This document shows positions 8,205-15,097 of a DNA stretch of 15,097 bases, piece by piece. Origin of the DNA: Acetobacteraceae bacterium (GTDB taxonomy: Bacteria; Pseudomonadota; Alphaproteobacteria; Acetobacterales; Acetobacteraceae); assembly GCA_030039695.1 (NCBI GenBank), contig JASHVB010000446.1, forward strand, positions 1 to 15,097, given 5' to 3'. Under the pieces are notes generated by a model. That model had not been told where the DNA came from, did no database searches, and saw only the letters and a list, made by a program, of their open reading frames with translations. Both the position numbers and the translations under genes were made by a program. Every line of letters starts with the position of its first letter. The stretch's first letter is position 1.

Positions 8205-9554
8205 GTGGCAACGAACATCCTTATGCCGGCACTCTCCCCGACGATGACCGAAGGCACGCTAGCGCGCTGGTTGAAAAAGGAAGGCGAGGCGATCCGCTCC
8301 GGGGACATCATCGCCGAGATCGAGACCGACAAGGCGACGATGGAAGTCGAAGCCGTGGACGAAGGCGTGCTGGGTAAGATTCTGGTGGCCGACGGCACCG
8401 AGGGAGTGAAGGTAAACGAGCCGATCGCGGTGTTGGTGGCGGAAGGTGAGGCGGTGCCCGCCGGTGGCGCGGAAACAAGGCGTAATACCGCTACCCCGCC
8501 CGCTGACGCGAAGGCAGTCGAGTCTGCCCCTTCCGCCGTTGCTGCCACCGCCGCCGCGCCCGCCCCGAAGGCGCCCGAGATGCCGCGCCCGAGCGCACCG
8601 CCAGGTAATGGTCATGACGCCGAGAGCGGGCGGATTTTTGTTTCGCCCCTGGCGCGACGCATGGCGCTCCAGGCGGGCATCGATTTACGCACATTGAAGG
8701 GCAGCGGACCGAATGGCCGCATCGTCAAGGCGGACATCGAAGCCGCCCAGCGTGGCGGAGCGCCAGCTGCGACCCCCGCGACAGCTGCCGTGCCCTCGCC
8801 GCTCGCCGCGCCGACCCTGGCACCGATTTCCCGCGCAGCCACACCGGCGATCACCGCGCCGCACAAGCTCGTGCCGCACAGCTCCATCCGGAAGGTCATA
8901 GCCCGCCGGCTGACCGAAGCGAAATCCACCATCCCCCATTTCTACGTGTCGATGGAGATTGAGATCGACGCGCTGAACACTCTGATCGCCGAGCTGAATG
9001 CGAAATCGCCGAAGGAGGGGCCGAATGCCTATCTGATCACCATCAACGACATGGTGATCAAGGCCACGGCGGCGACGCTGCGCCGCGTGCCGACAGTGAA
9101 CGCAAGTTGGACTGACGAAGGGATGGTCTTCTACGACGACGTCGACATCAGCGTTGCGGTGGCGATTCCGGACGGGCTGATCACGCCGATCATTCGCCAG
9201 GCCGACCGGAAGGGCTTGGCGACGATCAGCCGCGAGATGAAGGATCTCGCCGCGCGCGCTCGCGCGGGCAAGCTGAAACCGGAGGAGTATCAGGGCGGTG
9301 GGTTTTCAATCTCCAACATGGGGATGTTCGGCGTGTCCGAGTTCGCCGCAATCATCAACCCGCCGCAGGCTGCGATCTTGGCGGTTGCCGCAGGGCGCAA
9401 GCGGCCCGTGGTGAAGGACGACGCGCTCGCGATTGCGACAGTGATGACGTGCACGATGGCCGTGGATCACCGCGTCGTCGACGGAGCGCTGGGGGCGCAA
9501 TGGCTGAGGGAATTCAAGCGGATCGTGGAGGATCCGCTGAGCTTGCTGCTTTGA
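8205..9554 (+). CDS. pdhC: Dihydrolipoamide acetyltransferase (E2) of pyruvate dehydrogenase
   Basis: This 449-residue E2 core transfers the acetyl group from lipoate to coenzyme A. It starts with GTG. A lipoyl domain (1-80, Lys43 in [12 protein letters not shown]) is followed by an Ala/Pro linker, the peripheral-subunit-binding domain (about 144-180, [18 protein letters not shown] and [14 protein letters not shown]), a second Ala/Pro linker and the catalytic domain from about 220. The active-site motif is DHRVVDG (421-427), with His422 and Asp426. The catalytic fold is also marked by [22 protein letters not shown] (367-388). A single lipoyl domain is usual for alphaproteobacterial E2. It lies 12 nt after pdhB and 29 nt before the acetyltransferase gene. 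The binding domain should recruit Lpd encoded downstream. Confidence 0.97.
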   Translation: MATNILMPALSPTMTEGTLARWLKKEGEAIRSGDIIAEIETDKATMEVEAVDEGVLGKILVADGTEGVKVNEPIAVLVAEGEAVPAGGAETRRNTATPPADAKAVESAPSAVAATAAAPAPKAPEMPRPSAPPGNGHDAESGRIFVSPLARRMALQAGIDLRTLKGSGPNGRIVKADIEAAQRGGAPAATPATAAVPSPLAAPTLAPISRAATPAITAPHKLVPHSSIRKVIARRLTEAKSTIPHFYVSMEIEIDALNTLIAELNAKSPKEGPNAYLITINDMVIKATAATLRRVPTVNASWTDEGMVFYDDVDISVAVAIPDGLITPIIRQADRKGLATISREMKDLAARARAGKLKPEEYQGGGFSISNMGMFGVSEFAAIINPPQAAILAVAAGRKRPVVKDDALAIATVMTCTMAVDHRVVDGALGAQWLREFKRIVEDPLSLLL

Positions 9555-9576
9555 TCTCCGCTCCCCCAGCGGGAGA
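9555..9576 (+). other. Small hairpin between pdhC and the acetyltransferase gene
   Basis: TCTCCGCT (9555-9562) can pair with AGCGGGAGA (9568-9576) around a 5-nt C loop, with one bulged G. It lies in the only gap of appreciable size (29 nt) in the operon and overlaps the purine run that would serve as the next gene's ribosome-binding site. It could tune translation of the GNAT gene, attenuate the operon, or be a decayed copy of an intergenic hairpin. Confidence 0.4.
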
Positions 9577-9583
9577 GGGGACG

Positions 9584-10084
9584 ATGGAGGGTATGCCACA
9601 CCCCGCATTCATTCTTCGTGCAGCCACGCCTGCCGACGTGCCGGACGTGTTACGCCTCATCCGCGGCCTCGCGGACTACGAGCGCTTGCTGCATGAGGTC
9701 GTCATGACGGAGTCCGAGCTGCATACCGCCTTGTTCGGCCGGCACCCCCTCGCCTACGCGCAGCTCGCCGAGGCCGAGGGCAAAACTGTTGGCCTCGCCC
9801 TTTGGTACCACACGTTCAGCACCTTCCGCGGGCGCCCCGACATCTTCCTTGAAGACCTGTTCGTCGAGCCCCAGTACCGCGGCCGCGGCATCGGCCTTGC
9901 GCTGCTGCGTTACCTCGCGCAACGCGCCGTGTCCGACCAGTGTCGCCGCGTCGAATGGCGCGTTCTGAACTGGAACGCGCCATCCATCGCGTTCTATGAA
10001 AGCCTTGGCACAACGCGTATGGCGGACTGGCACGTACGGCGACTGGAAGGCGACGCACTTGCCGCACTCGCCCGAGGAGCATGA
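9584..10084 (+). CDS. GNAT family N-acetyltransferase within the pdh operon
   Basis: A 166-residue single-domain GNAT enzyme that should transfer acetyl from acetyl-CoA to an amine. The order of motifs resembles the spermidine/spermine (SSAT)-thialysine acetyltransferase branch: FILRAATPADVPDVLRLIRGLADYE (9-33), then FLEDLFVEPQYRGRGIGLALL (88-108) with the acetyl-CoA P-loop (YRGRGIG), then WRVLNWNAPSIAFYESLG (125-142), where Tyr138 is the likely general acid. The start at 9584 has a GAGAGGGG run just upstream; ATG 9593 is an alternative. It is separated by 29 nt from pdhC and only 1 nt from lpd, so it is embedded in the PDH operon and probably translationally linked to lpd. Substrate is unknown. 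Polyamine, thialysine-like or protein lysine targets are possible. Confidence 0.9.
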   Translation: MEGMPHPAFILRAATPADVPDVLRLIRGLADYERLLHEVVMTESELHTALFGRHPLAYAQLAEAEGKTVGLALWYHTFSTFRGRPDIFLEDLFVEPQYRGRGIGLALLRYLAQRAVSDQCRRVEWRVLNWNAPSIAFYESLGTTRMADWHVRRLEGDALAALARGA

Positions 10085-10085
10085 C

Positions 10086-11486
10086 ATGGCTGACCAAAGC
10101 TTCGACGTCGTCATCCTGGGCGGCGGGCCGGGTGGCTATGTCGCAGCGATCCGCGCGGCGCAGCTCGGCATGAAGGCGGCGCTGGTGGAGCGCGAAAACC
10201 TTGGCGGTATCTGTCTGAACTGGGGGTGCATACCGACCAAGGCGCTGCTGCGCACCTCGGAGATCAACCACCTGCTGCATCATTTGCCGGACTTCGGCTT
10301 CGCCGCGGTCGACGCGAAATTCGAGCTCGATAGGGTAGTGAAGCGGTCGCGCGCCGTGGCCAAACAGCTTTCCAACGGCGTCGCGCATCTGATGCGCAAG
10401 CACAAGGTCACCGTGTTCGACGGCAGCGGCAAACTCGCGGGCAAGCAGACCGTGACGGTAGAGAAGGATGGAAAGCCGGTCGCGACGCTGAAGTCGCCAC
10501 ACACTATCCTGGCAACGGGCGCGCGCGCGCGCGAGCTTCCGGGCATCGAGGCGGACGGCAAGCTGATCTGGACCTACCGCCACGCGATGGTACCGGCAGC
10601 GTTTCCGAAATCCCTGCTAGTCATCGGCTCCGGCGCGATCGGCATCGAGTTCGCAAGCTTCTATCTCAACATGGGTGCGGCGGTGACTGTGGTGGAAGTC
10701 CTGCCCAGCATCCTTCCTGTCGAAGACGCAGAAATCGCAGCCTTCGCGCACAAGGCGTTCGAGCGACAGGGCATGAAGATCATGGCTGGCGCGACGGTGA
10801 ACGGCGTGAAGAAGGGCACAGACAGCGTCACCGTCTCGGTGGCAGCCGGCGGCAAGGCGCAGGAGATTACGGTCGATCGCGTGATATCCGCTGTCGGTAT
10901 CGTCGGTAACGTGGAAGGGATCGGCATCGAGGGCACCGGCGTGAAGGTCGACCGCACACATGTGGTGATCGACGAATTCGGCCGCACGGGCGAGCCTGGC
11001 GTCTATGCGATCGGTGACCTCGCCGGCCCGCCGTGGCTCGCGCACAAGGCAATGCATGAGGGCGTTATCTGCGTAGAAAGGATCGCGGGGCAGAACGACG
11101 TGCATCCAATGGACGTGCGCAACATCCCCGGCTGCACCTATTGCCGGCCACAGGTTGCGTCAGTGGGGCTAACGGAGGCACGCGCGAAGGAACTCGGCTA
11201 TGATGTGAAGGTCGGTCACTTCCCGTTTATCGGCAACGGCAAGGCGATCGCCATGGGCGAGCCGGAAGGGCTGGTGAAGACCGTATTCGATGCGAAGACC
11301 GGCGAGTTGCTCGGTGCCCACATGATCGGCGCGGAAGTCACCGAGCTGATCCAAGGCTACACCATCGCCCGCACGCTGGAGAGCACGGAAGCGGAGCTGA
11401 AGCGCACCGTGTTCCCACATCCGACGATCAGCGAAACGATGCACGAGGCGGTACTGGACGCCTACGGCGAGGTTCTGCACATCTGA
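10086..11486 (+). CDS. lpd: Dihydrolipoyl dehydrogenase (E3)
   Basis: This 466-residue flavoprotein reoxidises dihydrolipoyl groups on the E2 (and probably PdhB) lipoyl domains and passes electrons to NAD+. The N-terminal FAD-binding loop is VVILGGGPGGYVAA (8-21). The redox-active disulfide lies in GGICLNWGCIPTKALL (Cys43, Cys48). The second Rossmann loop for NAD is VIGSGAIGIEFASFY (179-193), the second FAD contact is GVYAIGDLAG, and the C-terminal active-site pair of the partner subunit is HPTISE (His445, Glu450). The length is normal. The start at 10086 follows a GAGGAG run by 7 nt and overlaps no other motif; the longer frame from 9996 lies inside the GNAT gene. It is the last gene of the operon, with a palindromic repeat starting directly after its stop codon. 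Confidence 0.97.
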   Translation: MADQSFDVVILGGGPGGYVAAIRAAQLGMKAALVERENLGGICLNWGCIPTKALLRTSEINHLLHHLPDFGFAAVDAKFELDRVVKRSRAVAKQLSNGVAHLMRKHKVTVFDGSGKLAGKQTVTVEKDGKPVATLKSPHTILATGARARELPGIEADGKLIWTYRHAMVPAAFPKSLLVIGSGAIGIEFASFYLNMGAAVTVVEVLPSILPVEDAEIAAFAHKAFERQGMKIMAGATVNGVKKGTDSVTVSVAAGGKAQEITVDRVISAVGIVGNVEGIGIEGTGVKVDRTHVVIDEFGRTGEPGVYAIGDLAGPPWLAHKAMHEGVICVERIAGQNDVHPMDVRNIPGCTYCRPQVASVGLTEARAKELGYDVKVGHFPFIGNGKAIAMGEPEGLVKTVFDAKTGELLGAHMIGAEVTELIQGYTIARTLESTEAELKRTVFPHPTISETMHEAVLDAYGEVLHI

Positions 11487-11583
11487 TGTTATCATTACGA
11501 GGAGCGAAGCGGTTCCCGGACGTGACCCGGGAAAGCAATCCCGCGCCGGGGATTGCCGCGAGCGTGCGAGCCTTGTGATGACA
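11487..11583. repeat. Palindromic intergenic repeat directly after lpd
   Basis: The element begins at the base after the lpd stop codon. The ends are imperfectly complementary (TGTTATCA 11487-11494 with TGATGACA 11576-11583). Two internal hairpins are perfect: TTCCCGG/CCGGGAA (11513-11519, 11527-11533) and GCAATCCC/GGGATTGC (11535-11542, 11549-11556). The opening ATTACGAGGAGCGAAGCGG closely recalls the dispersed CATTGCGAGGAGCGAAGCG-type palindromic repeats found in many bacteria. It probably also acts as a transcript 3'-end structure for the pdh operon. Copy number elsewhere in the genome cannot be seen from here. Confidence 0.7.
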
Positions 11584-11868
11584 GGTACCGACGACCTCTG
11601 CATGACCGCCGCTCTCGCCGCTTGCACAGAGTACCAGGTGCGCGCCTGCTGCCTCGATCCGACAGGAACAGCGAGATGCGGCCTTGGCCAACCCGTTCGT
11701 GCACGTCGGGCTGAACAACACGGGCCAGTTGCTGACCCGTTCGATTCTAGTAGGGGCAGCCGGGCGGATCACCAACGGCTCCCGAAACTTCGCCGAACTG
11801 GTCTGCGCCGGTGGAAACGAGTCAAACCCACCACCCGCTGGCGCCGACGCGATACCCATGTTCGCCGA

Positions 11869-12129
11869 TCAGTTGCTGAAGCTATACCCAGGTTCCTTCG
11901 TCACTTGCTCCTGGAACCGTAGATAGGCCGGGTCGGATCCGTCGCCTACGTAGGCGGCACTGACGGCCATTGCACTGGCCCGGTCGTACGGCCAAAGCAG
12001 CGTGCTCTGATAGATGATTCCCGCCTGGTCGAACTGGGCAAACGCATGTGCCGCGGGCCGTGCCAGGGCGGTCGCCACGCCCAGTGCCGGGACCAGCGCA
12101 GAAACAATGGTGAACATCCTTGCAGCCAT
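11869..12129 (-). CDS. Small putative secreted protein, function unknown
   Basis: An 86-residue frame whose start is supported by a GAGG run 5 nt upstream of the ATG at 12129. Residues 1-31 look like a signal peptide: a short basic start (MAAR), a hydrophobic core (MFTIVSALVPALGVATALA) and a plausible AHAFA cleavage site. That would leave a mature protein of about 55 residues, beginning QFDQAGIIYQS and ending in a Lys/Glu/Ser-rich tail. I recognise no family. A plus-strand frame overlaps its 3' end, but that one lacks signal-like features. The longer minus frame to 12216 is less likely because the added residues precede the signal peptide. Real gene status is plausible, not certain. Confidence 0.45.
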   Translation of the reverse strand: MAARMFTIVSALVPALGVATALARPAAHAFAQFDQAGIIYQSTLLWPYDRASAMAVSAAYVGDGSDPAYLRFQEQVTKEPGYSFSN

Positions 12130-12525
12130 GTTCGCCTCGCTTATGAAGCCGATGAAGGAATTGAACTGGACGCCCTTTCGGAACGCTGTTCGATCCCACA
12201 GATCGACGTTCGGCATGTTTTATTCCAACGGTCGCTGCCGATCGGAATGATCAGCGCCGGCGATCAAACGGAGGGCCGACTCGCGCGGCCTCACGGTGAG
12301 CAAAGTTCACACCGACGCACTACCGGACGATTCATGACAGAGGCGGGGACGATCATGGCGCGTGATGTAGGTCACGCGACCGGTCGGGTTGCGCATCCAC
12401 GCCATCCTGGCCGGCGATCTATCTCTCGCGCCAAAGCCGAGTCACCGGCGTGACCCCTGTCGGAGAGATCGAACGACCGGTCGCGCAGCTACTCCGGCGA
12501 GAGGATCGAAGCAGAAGCGCTCTTG
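12130..12525. other. Intergenic interval with two copies of a CGACCGGTCG palindrome
   Basis: No recognisable gene lies in this 396-nt stretch. It contains two perfect copies of the 10-bp palindrome CGACCGGTCG, at 12377-12386 and 12474-12483. It should hold the promoter of the small secreted protein gene and the 3' end of the SYLF transcript. I see no clear terminator. Confidence 0.4.
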
Positions 12526-13092
12526 CTAGGGATCGGGCCGGTAGGTGGTGATTTTCGAGCCCTCGAGGGAGAGATCGGCCATCAGGCCATTCAGGCCAAA
12601 TGGAAACGCGATGACCTGCTTTGCGAGCGTTGTACTGCTGAGGGAGGCCCCAACCCCGCGGTCGATCACGGCAACGTTGGGATCGGTGCCGAGCGCCCAG
12701 CCGTCGCTCCGATCGAGGTAACGGAGCGCGCTGCGGTCCATGAAGAACAGAACGTAGCTGAACCACTCCACACCCGCCTGTAGCCCGAACGACGCCGCGG
12801 CGATCGTGTAGTAGCCCCGCCATCGTCGGCCGATCGCCAGTGCGCCCTTGCCGCCCTGGGCGCCGAAAATGAAGCCGGCCTTCACGATCTTGGGGAAGAT
12901 CAGAATTCCCGCCGCTCTTGGCCCCAGGGCACTTGCGCGCCGATCTATGTCGTATAACCGGGCCAATGCGGCCGCGGAATCGCGAGCGATCTCCGAAGCC
13001 TCGGTTGCCGCCAGCGCCGCACGTATCGCCGCTGCGGGCAGCGCGCCTGCCAATACGAGAGAGCGCAGGATCGTTCGGCGATGGGGATGCAT
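12526..13092 (-). CDS. SYLF-domain (Ysc84-type) lipid-binding protein, exported
   Basis: This 188-residue protein has a signal peptide with a twin-arginine-like start (MHPHRRTILRSLVLAGALPA, probable cleavage after ALA at about 28), then a SYLF domain, a fold that binds phosphoinositides or other lipids in eukaryotes and occurs in many secreted bacterial proteins of unknown role. Diagnostic stretches are RAAGILIFPKIVKAGFIFG (59-77), GYYTIAAASFGLQAGVEW (93-110), WALGTDPNVAVIDRGVGAS (132-150) and the closing FGLNGLMADLSLEGSKIT (165-182). The start at 13092 has a GAGGA run 9 nt upstream; the longer frame to 13299 adds non-domain residues. It is monocistronic, with the small secreted protein gene 396 nt downstream on the same strand. 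Periplasmic or outer-membrane-associated location is inferred. Confidence 0.88.
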   Translation of the reverse strand: MHPHRRTILRSLVLAGALPAAAIRAALAATEASEIARDSAAALARLYDIDRRASALGPRAAGILIFPKIVKAGFIFGAQGGKGALAIGRRWRGYYTIAAASFGLQAGVEWFSYVLFFMDRSALRYLDRSDGWALGTDPNVAVIDRGVGASLSSTTLAKQVIAFPFGLNGLMADLSLEGSKITTYRPDP

Positions 13093-13461
13093 GGATCGGG
13101 TTCCTCGGAATGGCCGGCGTAAGCAGGCTGGCGCCCGGCAACAAGGACGCGTTTGAACATATGTTTTGGTGAAGTACCCCGACAAGCGTGAACCATCACA
13201 CCATGTCGTTATGCCCGAACCGGTCGTCGGAGCTGCTCCGGAAGAAGCAGCGTCAAAAGCGCTGGGCTGCGACAATGATCTGTCGTTCGCCGTGGCCATA
13301 ATGTTGGCAAATCCCCGTAACGCTGTAAAAATATATAGCCCACCAAAACGTTGTTACCGGGCGTCATATATCGTTACCGCGCCGCTTGGTTGTCAAAGCG
13401 AGGGAGACGACCCACTTCTAGTGTCGAGTGAATCAACGCGAGGGCCTGAAGGAAGATTGAG
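13093..13461. other. Divergent intergenic interval with an A/T-rich inverted repeat
   Basis: No gene is recognised in these 369 nt, which separate the SYLF gene (minus) from a small membrane-protein gene (plus). A locally A/T-rich patch at about 13324-13373 stands out from the G+C-rich surroundings. In it, ATATATaGCCC (13331-13341) and GGGCgtcATATAT (13359-13371) form an interrupted 10-bp inverted repeat, and GTAAC/GTTAC pentamers flank and punctuate it. This is the best place for a promoter or operator for either neighbour; I could not settle on specific -35/-10 boxes. Confidence 0.4.
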
Positions 13462-13644
13462 ATGACGAGCAAACGATCGATCCGGGCAACGCTGGGGGAT
13501 CTCGCAGCCATTGTCCTGGTTGTGGGATTGGTCGTCGGGGTCAGCACCTGGGCGGTTGGCGCGCGCCAGCAGCACACCGCGGCCCCACAGTCTATGGTCG
13601 TAGAACATTCCGCAGCAAGGACGTCAGCGTCTAGGCCGGGGTGA
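13462..13644 (+). CDS. Small single-pass membrane protein, function unknown
   Basis: A 60-residue frame with a clear AAGGAAG ribosome-binding site 6 nt before the ATG. A basic N-terminus (MTSKRSIRAT) precedes one strongly hydrophobic segment (about 13-33, DLAAIVLVVGLVVGVSTWAV), then a polar tail with Gln/His/Ser/Arg. By the positive-inside rule the N-terminus should be cytoplasmic and the tail periplasmic; an uncleaved signal anchor is the simplest reading. I know no family for it. It lies downstream of the A/T-rich inverted repeat and upstream of transposase debris. Confidence 0.5.
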   Translation: MTSKRSIRATLGDLAAIVLVVGLVVGVSTWAVGARQQHTAAPQSMVVEHSAARTSASRPG

Positions 13645-13878
13645 TTGGGTGGGCCGCGGCGCGCCGACCGAATGAGCCGTGGTGGCGCCTCCTTCATCGC
13701 CTGCTATCGAGCAATGCCGTGTGGCGTCCTCTGCGCGAGGTTGATGCGCGATCAAGGTGGGTTGACCTTCGAGTCGCAGAGGGTTGCCGCGCGTGCGGCG
13801 CAGAGCGACGCGCCGGCGAATCGCGCGGGTGATGCGGTGGCGGACATTGCCAAACTAGCCAATCAGGAGCCGCGTGCG
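13645..13878. other. Short interval without a recognisable gene
   Basis: A plus-strand frame runs from 13645 to 14184 but shows no ribosome-binding site, signal or family motif, and its second half is antisense to the IS6 transposase fragment. I therefore see no supported gene here. Confidence 0.4.
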
Positions 13879-14085
13879 TCAGTGGCGCAGCTCTGTGGCA
13901 AAGTCAGCGCCGAACTTCACACACCGGTGCTTAGTGCTTTCGTGAGTCACCACGATGCCGCGTTCGGCAAGGATCAGGTCCACGTCACACGGGCTGCGGC
14001 TGAAAACCTGGTACAGCCATACAGCGTGGCTGATGAGCTCGGCAGGCATGCAATGCGGCGGACACGAGACAGGGTCCGGTGTCAT
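13879..14085 (-). pseudogene. N-terminal fragment of an IS6-family transposase
   Basis: On the minus strand, starting near the ATG at 14085, the protein reads MPAELISHAVWLYQVFS, then CDVDLILAERGIVVTHEST, then KHRCVKFGADFATELRH and a TGA at 13879-13881. This matches the helix-turn-helix N-terminus of IS6/IS26-type DDE transposases, which usually read close to FPAExIxHAVWLYxxFxLSxRDVExxLAERGxxVxxExVRRWxxKFG. The sequence has drifted: VRRW is now TKHRC, and the expected YRxHRFP start is CPPHCMP. The whole DDE catalytic domain is missing, so it cannot transpose. The open frame extends upstream to 14247, probably by chance. It lies just downstream of smc. Family call is reasonably firm from the motif order. 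Confidence 0.72.
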
Positions 14086-14287
14086 GCCGTCAGCCTTGCC
14101 GGCCTCCGATCTCGGCACCCGCACCCTGGTGAACTTGCCAGTGCCAGGTCGGCGATGTCGCGGCAGTCTCCCAGACACATGTAGGTGGGCGTGGATCAAG
14201 GACAACGTGGTCGGCGACCCAAGGCGTGATAACGCCCGCGAGCGCACAGTGGCTGCAACTCAGATACGCGGACGCTCGGCGTTGCCG

Positions 14288-15097
14288 CTACTCCGCCGCC
14301 ATCCGCGGACCCTCGGCCAGCTCTGCGGCCCGCACCAGATCGACCGACAGCAGGCGAGATACCCCTCGCTCCTGCATCGTCACGCCATACAAACGATCCA
14401 TCCGCGCCATCGTCAGCGGATGGTGCGTCACCACGAGGAAACGCGTTCCGGTCTCTCGCACCATGTCCTCTAGCAAGGTGCAGAACCGCTCCACGTTCGC
14501 GTCGTCCAGCGGCGCATCGACCTCGTCCAGCACGCACACCGGCGCTGGATTGCAGCGGAACACCGCGAAGATCAGCGACAGCGCGGTCAGCGCTTGTTCG
14601 CCGCCCGACAGCAGAGACAGCGTCGCCAGCTTCTTTCCCACCGGCTGCGCGTAGATCTCCAGCCCTGCCTCCAGCGGATCGTCCGATCCCACCAGTGCCA
14701 GATGCGCCCGCCCGCCGCCAAACATGCGGGAGAACAACGCCTGGAAGTGTCGGTCGACTTCCTGGAACACAGCATTCAACCGCTCGCGCCCCTCGCGGTT
14801 CAGATGTCCGATCGAGCCGCGCAACTTGGCGATGGCCGTGGTGATTTCGTCGCGCTCAGCGACGATGGCCATCATCTGTTTCTCCACCTCCGCGGCTTCG
14901 ACATCGGCGCGCAAGTTCACTGGCCCCATTTCCTCGCGCTCTTTCGACAGTCGTTCCAGCCGCCGTCGTGCCTTATCCTCCAGCTCGGGCGTCAACGCGG
15001 CCGGCGGATCCGGCAATGCCGCATCCGCCCCGAGCCGCTCGATGATTCGCTCGGCAACAGTGCCCCAGACGTGATCCGCCTGTGCTGCGGCGCCTTC
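14288..15097 (-). CDS. smc: Chromosome segregation protein Smc, C-terminal part (gene runs off the right edge)
   Basis: The visible 269 residues are the end of Smc, the ATP-dependent DNA-loop motor that condenses and separates bacterial chromosomes with ScpA and ScpB. They include the end of the C-terminal coiled coil (Glu/Arg/Lys-rich, with the conserved GPVNLRA segment) and then the ABC-type C-lobe. The lobe contains signature motif [16 protein letters not shown], Walker B with D-loop [19 protein letters not shown], and the H-loop [20 protein letters not shown]. The frame stays open to the window edge; the N-terminal Walker A domain, hinge and most of the coiled coil lie beyond. The stop is at 14288-14290. 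About 200 nt of sequence without a recognisable gene or classical terminator separate it from the IS6 fragment. Confidence 0.95.
   Translation of the reverse strand, partial: EGAAAQADHVWGTVAERIIERLGADAALPDPPAALTPELEDKARRRLERLSKEREEMGPVNLRADVEAAEVEKQMMAIVAERDEITTAIAKLRGSIGHLNREGRERLNAVFQEVDRHFQALFSRMFGGGRAHLALVGSDDPLEAGLEIYAQPVGKKLATLSLLSGGEQALTALSLIFAVFRCNPAPVCVLDEVDAPLDDANVERFCTLLEDMVRETGTRFLVVTHHPLTMARMDRLYGVTMQERGVSRLLSVDLVRAAELAEGPRMAAE

Noticed and set aside
10501..10540. Alternating GC run (cgcgcgcgcg) inside lpd, considered as Z-DNA or a repeat
   Set aside because: It encodes normal lpd residues (TGARAREL) and is short; high G+C coding DNA explains it.
13645..14184. Plus-strand 179-residue open frame
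   Set aside because: Its second half is antisense to the recognisable IS6 transposase fragment, and it has no ribosome-binding site or family match.

Overview
The window looks like chromosomal DNA of a high-G+C alphaproteobacterium. A fused lipoyl/E1-beta PdhB inside a pdhA-pdhB-pdhC-lpd operon is typical of that class. The divergent Tag-like glycosylase, the DUF6134 and SYLF proteins and the general protein style suggest Rhodospirillales/Acetobacteraceae; that family-level placement is inference. Start codons include GTG, and ribosome-binding sites are purine-rich and mostly easy to see.

Layout. The left edge (1-260, minus) is the N-terminus of the DNA helicase RecQ. After a gene-poor gap comes a divergent 3-methyladenine DNA glycosylase I family gene (852-1607, plus). 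A second gene-poor stretch ends in a decayed IS110-family transposase tail (2167-2380, minus). Next are an exported DUF6134 protein (2511-3173, minus) and, divergent from it, a SixA-type histidine phosphatase followed 4 nt later by a CYTH-CHAD protein (3292-5269, plus). A nested stem-loop closes that pair. The core of the window is the pyruvate dehydrogenase operon, pdhA, pdhB, pdhC, a GNAT acetyltransferase gene and lpd (5802-11486, plus). It is preceded by a strong inverted-repeat structure (5699-5753) and followed immediately by a roughly 97-nt palindromic intergenic repeat. The stretch from 11584 to 14287 is sparse: a small putative secreted protein, a SYLF-domain lipid-binding protein with a Tat-like signal, a 60-residue single-pass membrane protein, and the N-terminal stub of an IS6-family transposase. 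The right edge (14288-15097, minus) is the C-terminal third of the chromosome-segregation ATPase Smc.

How the genes work together. PdhA and PdhB form the thiamine-diphosphate E1, PdhC is the E2 acetyltransferase core, and Lpd is the E3 that reoxidises the lipoyl groups. Together they convert pyruvate to acetyl-CoA. PdhB and PdhC each carry a lipoyl domain of almost the same sequence. The GNAT gene sits between pdhC and lpd with a 1-nt gap to lpd, so it should be co-transcribed. SixA and CYTH-CHAD form a two-gene unit of a kind linked to phosphate and polyphosphate biology.

I found no CRISPR array, tRNA, rRNA, phage module or obvious new defence system. The points most worth following up are the structured leader before pdhA, the acetyltransferase embedded in the PDH operon, the Tag-family protein that seems to lack the usual base-recognition glutamate, and the degenerate CYTH domain.
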